Part shown: positions 4,963 through 6,318 of the stretch, one piece after another
Position numbering within the stretch: position 1 is the first letter of the stretch
Layout: every line of letters starts with the position of its first letter
From: Candidatus Pacearchaeota archaeon ex4484_31
Lineage (GTDB): Archaea > Nanobdellota > Nanobdellia > Pacearchaeales > UBA284
DNA: 6,318 nt
Assembly: GCA_002254805.1 (NCBI GenBank)
Contig: NJDW01000023.1
Coordinates: 1 to 6,318, forward strand
Reading direction: 5' to 3'
Notes under the pieces: generated by a model
Database searches by the model: none
Told to the model about the DNA's origin: nothing
The model's input: the letters and a program-made list of their open reading frames with translations, nothing else
Program-made: the position numbers and the translations under genes

Positions 4963-5242
4963 AGATATAAACTTCTTCTTCCCTATCCTTGAATTTTTTA
5001 ACAAACTCAAATCTTTTATCATCATATAAAAATTTAAGTTCTGGATACTTTCTCGGACTGCTTGAGCTTATTACGACACAGCCTTTCTCTTTCATTATAG
5101 CTGATACATTGTCTTGAAAGTTTCCTTCTAATGGCAAGACAACAATCTTTTTTTTGGAATAGAAAGCTATGACAGGCCAGTTAAAGTTACTGTAAACAAC
5201 AGGACAGGATGAATTTTCTTTTATCCATAACGATGCCTTCAT
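4946..5242 (-). pseudogene. C-terminal globular tail of a GT39-like transferase, separated remnant
   Basis: An open frame of 98 residues from an internal ATG, ending naturally in VYIFTYSP. Its pattern, WIKENSSCPVVYSNF (6-20), WPVIAFYS (22-29), VVLP (34-37) and GCVVISS (54-60), is what follows the last membrane helix in ArnT/PMT_2-type transferases. It is in the same frame as the membrane part at 5366-6286. In-frame sequence continues upstream of the ATG for 25 more codons (to 5317) and then meets TAA stops at 5318, 5324, 5351 and 5366. It has no membrane segment and no SD. It therefore reads as the severed end of the upstream gene rather than an independent protein, though a small real gene cannot be excluded. 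Its last 17 nt overlap the convergent gene ending at 4962. Confidence 0.6.
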
Positions 5243-5365
5243 TATAGCAACCTCAGATTCGTTATGATATAGCTTTATTGAAAGTGGTGGATGTAATTGA
5301 AAAATTTTGGAATATTTTTAAAATTAGTTTTGTGCTTTTGGAATTAAAAATTAATAATCTTGTGC
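5243..5365 (-). other. Degraded spacer inside the broken GT39-like gene
   Basis: On the minus strand this stretch joins the two gene pieces in one frame but holds TAA at 5318, 5324 and 5351, with a fourth at 5366 ending the 5' piece. The other two minus frames also contain stops. None of the three gives the two membrane helices expected between the EPRY motif and the WIKEN motif. The length (41 codons) is close to what an intact gene would need. TTGTGCTT occurs twice, 30 nt apart (5330 and 5360, plus strand). I see no promoter or RNA gene here. Confidence 0.55.
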
Positions 5366-6286
5366 TTATAGAAGATGTTCATTCAAAATATATCTAGGCT
5401 CTTGATGTGTTGTTATGTGAAATAAAGAGAAGGGTATGAAAGAAAAACAAAGCAGAAATAATGTAGGAAAATCAATTCTTTTATTTTTGAATGAGAAAAA
5501 GAAAAGTATTGGGATTCCGACCATGGCAGAATAAGGCAGAAGTTTATGTAACGTAACGAAATATGTATACCAAGGTGTTTTCTTTCCCCAGAAAGGAACT
5601 TTCATGTTTAAAAGGATAGGATAAAAAGGCGAGTTAAAATGCTGGTAGGAATAAATAAAATAAATAAGAGTGCTTGCTATGAAACCGATAAAAAAGATAA
5701 AAATATGCTTTGGATTGAATTGCTTTTTTAACAGTAAAACACAAGCGAAAGGAATGAATAAAGCAAATGAAGTGAACTTTAAGAGTATTGAAAGTCCAAG
5801 AAAAATTCCTGAAAATAATGAATAATACAATTTTTTTGTTTTTATTGATAACAAGAAAAGTAAGGATGTAATTGCCCAGAATGTTGGTAACAATGAATCA
5901 ACCAAAATCCTATGAGATTCTTGGATATGTAAAGGGCTAGCTAAAAAAATTAATGAAGCTAACAAAGCAATTTTTTCATCAAACAAATTTCTTGCTAGGA
6001 TGAACGTAAAAACTGTGCCTAAAGCTGAAATAAAAGCAACAACAAGATGGGCTGTAAAAAGAGAATGATGTAGCTTGTAAGCTATAGCAATCATCAAAGC
6101 TAGTAATGGTGGCCTTAAATGAAATTCATCGTAGTTGTTCTGACGAAAGCCGCTGATGATTTCTGCGTGCTGTAGATAAACACATTCATCCCAAAAATGA
6201 AAGCCTATTCTTACGGGAAGCAACCTAACAAAAAAAGAAAGAAGAAATAATAAAATAAAAACAGAGTAAATTTTTTTATCTTTCAT
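5366..6286 (-). pseudogene. GT39/PMT_2-type membrane glycosyltransferase, truncated before its last helices
   Basis: This encodes 306 residues with about eight hydrophobic segments. GT-C transferases of this kind move a sugar from a polyprenyl-phosphate carrier to protein or lipid at the outer membrane face. Diagnostic features are FWDECVYLQHAE (31-42) in the first outer loop, with the acidic pair Asp33-Glu34; LRPPLLAL (57-64); SPLHIQESHRILVDSLL (117-133); LLKFTSFALF (168-177); and HQEPRYIL (294-301), the motif that normally precedes the last two helices. Just after it, translation stops at 5366. Intact members run to about 450-500 residues, and the missing tail lies in frame at 4946-5242. 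Start: ATG at 6286 has GGGGAGGGAG immediately upstream and gives a basic N-terminus before the first helix. In-frame ATGs at 6298 and 6307 are weaker, and the frame stays open to the window edge. The N-terminal catalytic residues remain, but the lost helices make full activity doubtful. Confidence 0.75.
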
Positions 6287-6318
6287 CTCCCTCCCCATGC
6301 AAGACATTTCTTTGCTTT

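Noticed and set aside
5318..5368. TAA reassigned to an amino acid, keeping the GT39-like gene whole
   Set aside because: TAA ends rps28e, the unknown first gene and the glycosyltransferase in this same window, and the residues between the four TAA codons do not form the expected helices.
1..6318. tRNA, rRNA, CRISPR array, insertion sequence or integration site
   Set aside because: Looked for cloverleaf-like elements, regularly spaced repeats, transposase motifs and terminal inverted repeats on both strands; none found.

Overview
The window looks archaeal. It carries the eukaryote/archaea-type ribosomal proteins L7Ae, S28e and L24e in the classic archaeal order. BRE/TATA-like promoters sit about 25 nt before several start codons that lack Shine-Dalgarno (SD) sequences. 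The DNA is AT-rich, and the ribosomal genes are visibly richer in G and C than the single hypothetical genes around them. The compact ribosomal proteins and the membrane glycosyltransferases would suit a DPANN-type lineage such as Woese- or Pacearchaeota, but this placement is inference only.

Layout, left to right. (1) 2-664 (+) is the 3' part of a gene of unknown function that runs off the left edge. (2) 690-1608 (+) is a ribosomal operon of promoter, leader with a strong SD, rpl7ae, rps28e and rpl24e. The L24e gene (57 codons) is short and easily missed. The ndk and infB genes that often follow this trio in archaea are not here. (3) 1698-2147 (+) is a small predicted lipoprotein with its own leaderless-type promoter, followed by a T-rich stretch that is either a terminator or a tiny hydrophobic ORF. 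(4) 2295-2428 is a spacer holding a cluster of palindromes and three AGTGAT repeats directly upstream of the TATA box of the next gene. (5) 2429-2917 (+) is a soluble acidic protein of unknown function, followed by palindromes and a T-run. (6) 3048-4962 (+) is a two-gene unit: a membrane family 2 processive-type glycosyltransferase, and 1 nt later a membrane-anchored coiled-coil protein with a thioredoxin-like domain lacking CxxC. (7) 4946-6286 (-) is a GT39/PMT_2-type (GT-C) membrane glycosyltransferase converging on that unit. Its N-terminal membrane part and its C-terminal globular tail are in the same frame but separated by four in-frame TAA codons, so it is probably a decaying or broken gene.

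The right-hand third is therefore devoted to the cell surface. The GT2 enzyme would build a sugar polymer or lipid-linked sugar at the inner face of the membrane. The GT39-like protein would have used lipid-linked sugars at the outer face. The thioredoxin-like anchor protein is probably an accessory factor. No mobile element, tRNA, rRNA or CRISPR array was seen. No clear new multi-gene system is visible. The best leads are the rpl7ae leader structure, the palindrome cluster before 2429, and the glycosyltransferase plus CxxC-less thioredoxin-like pair.
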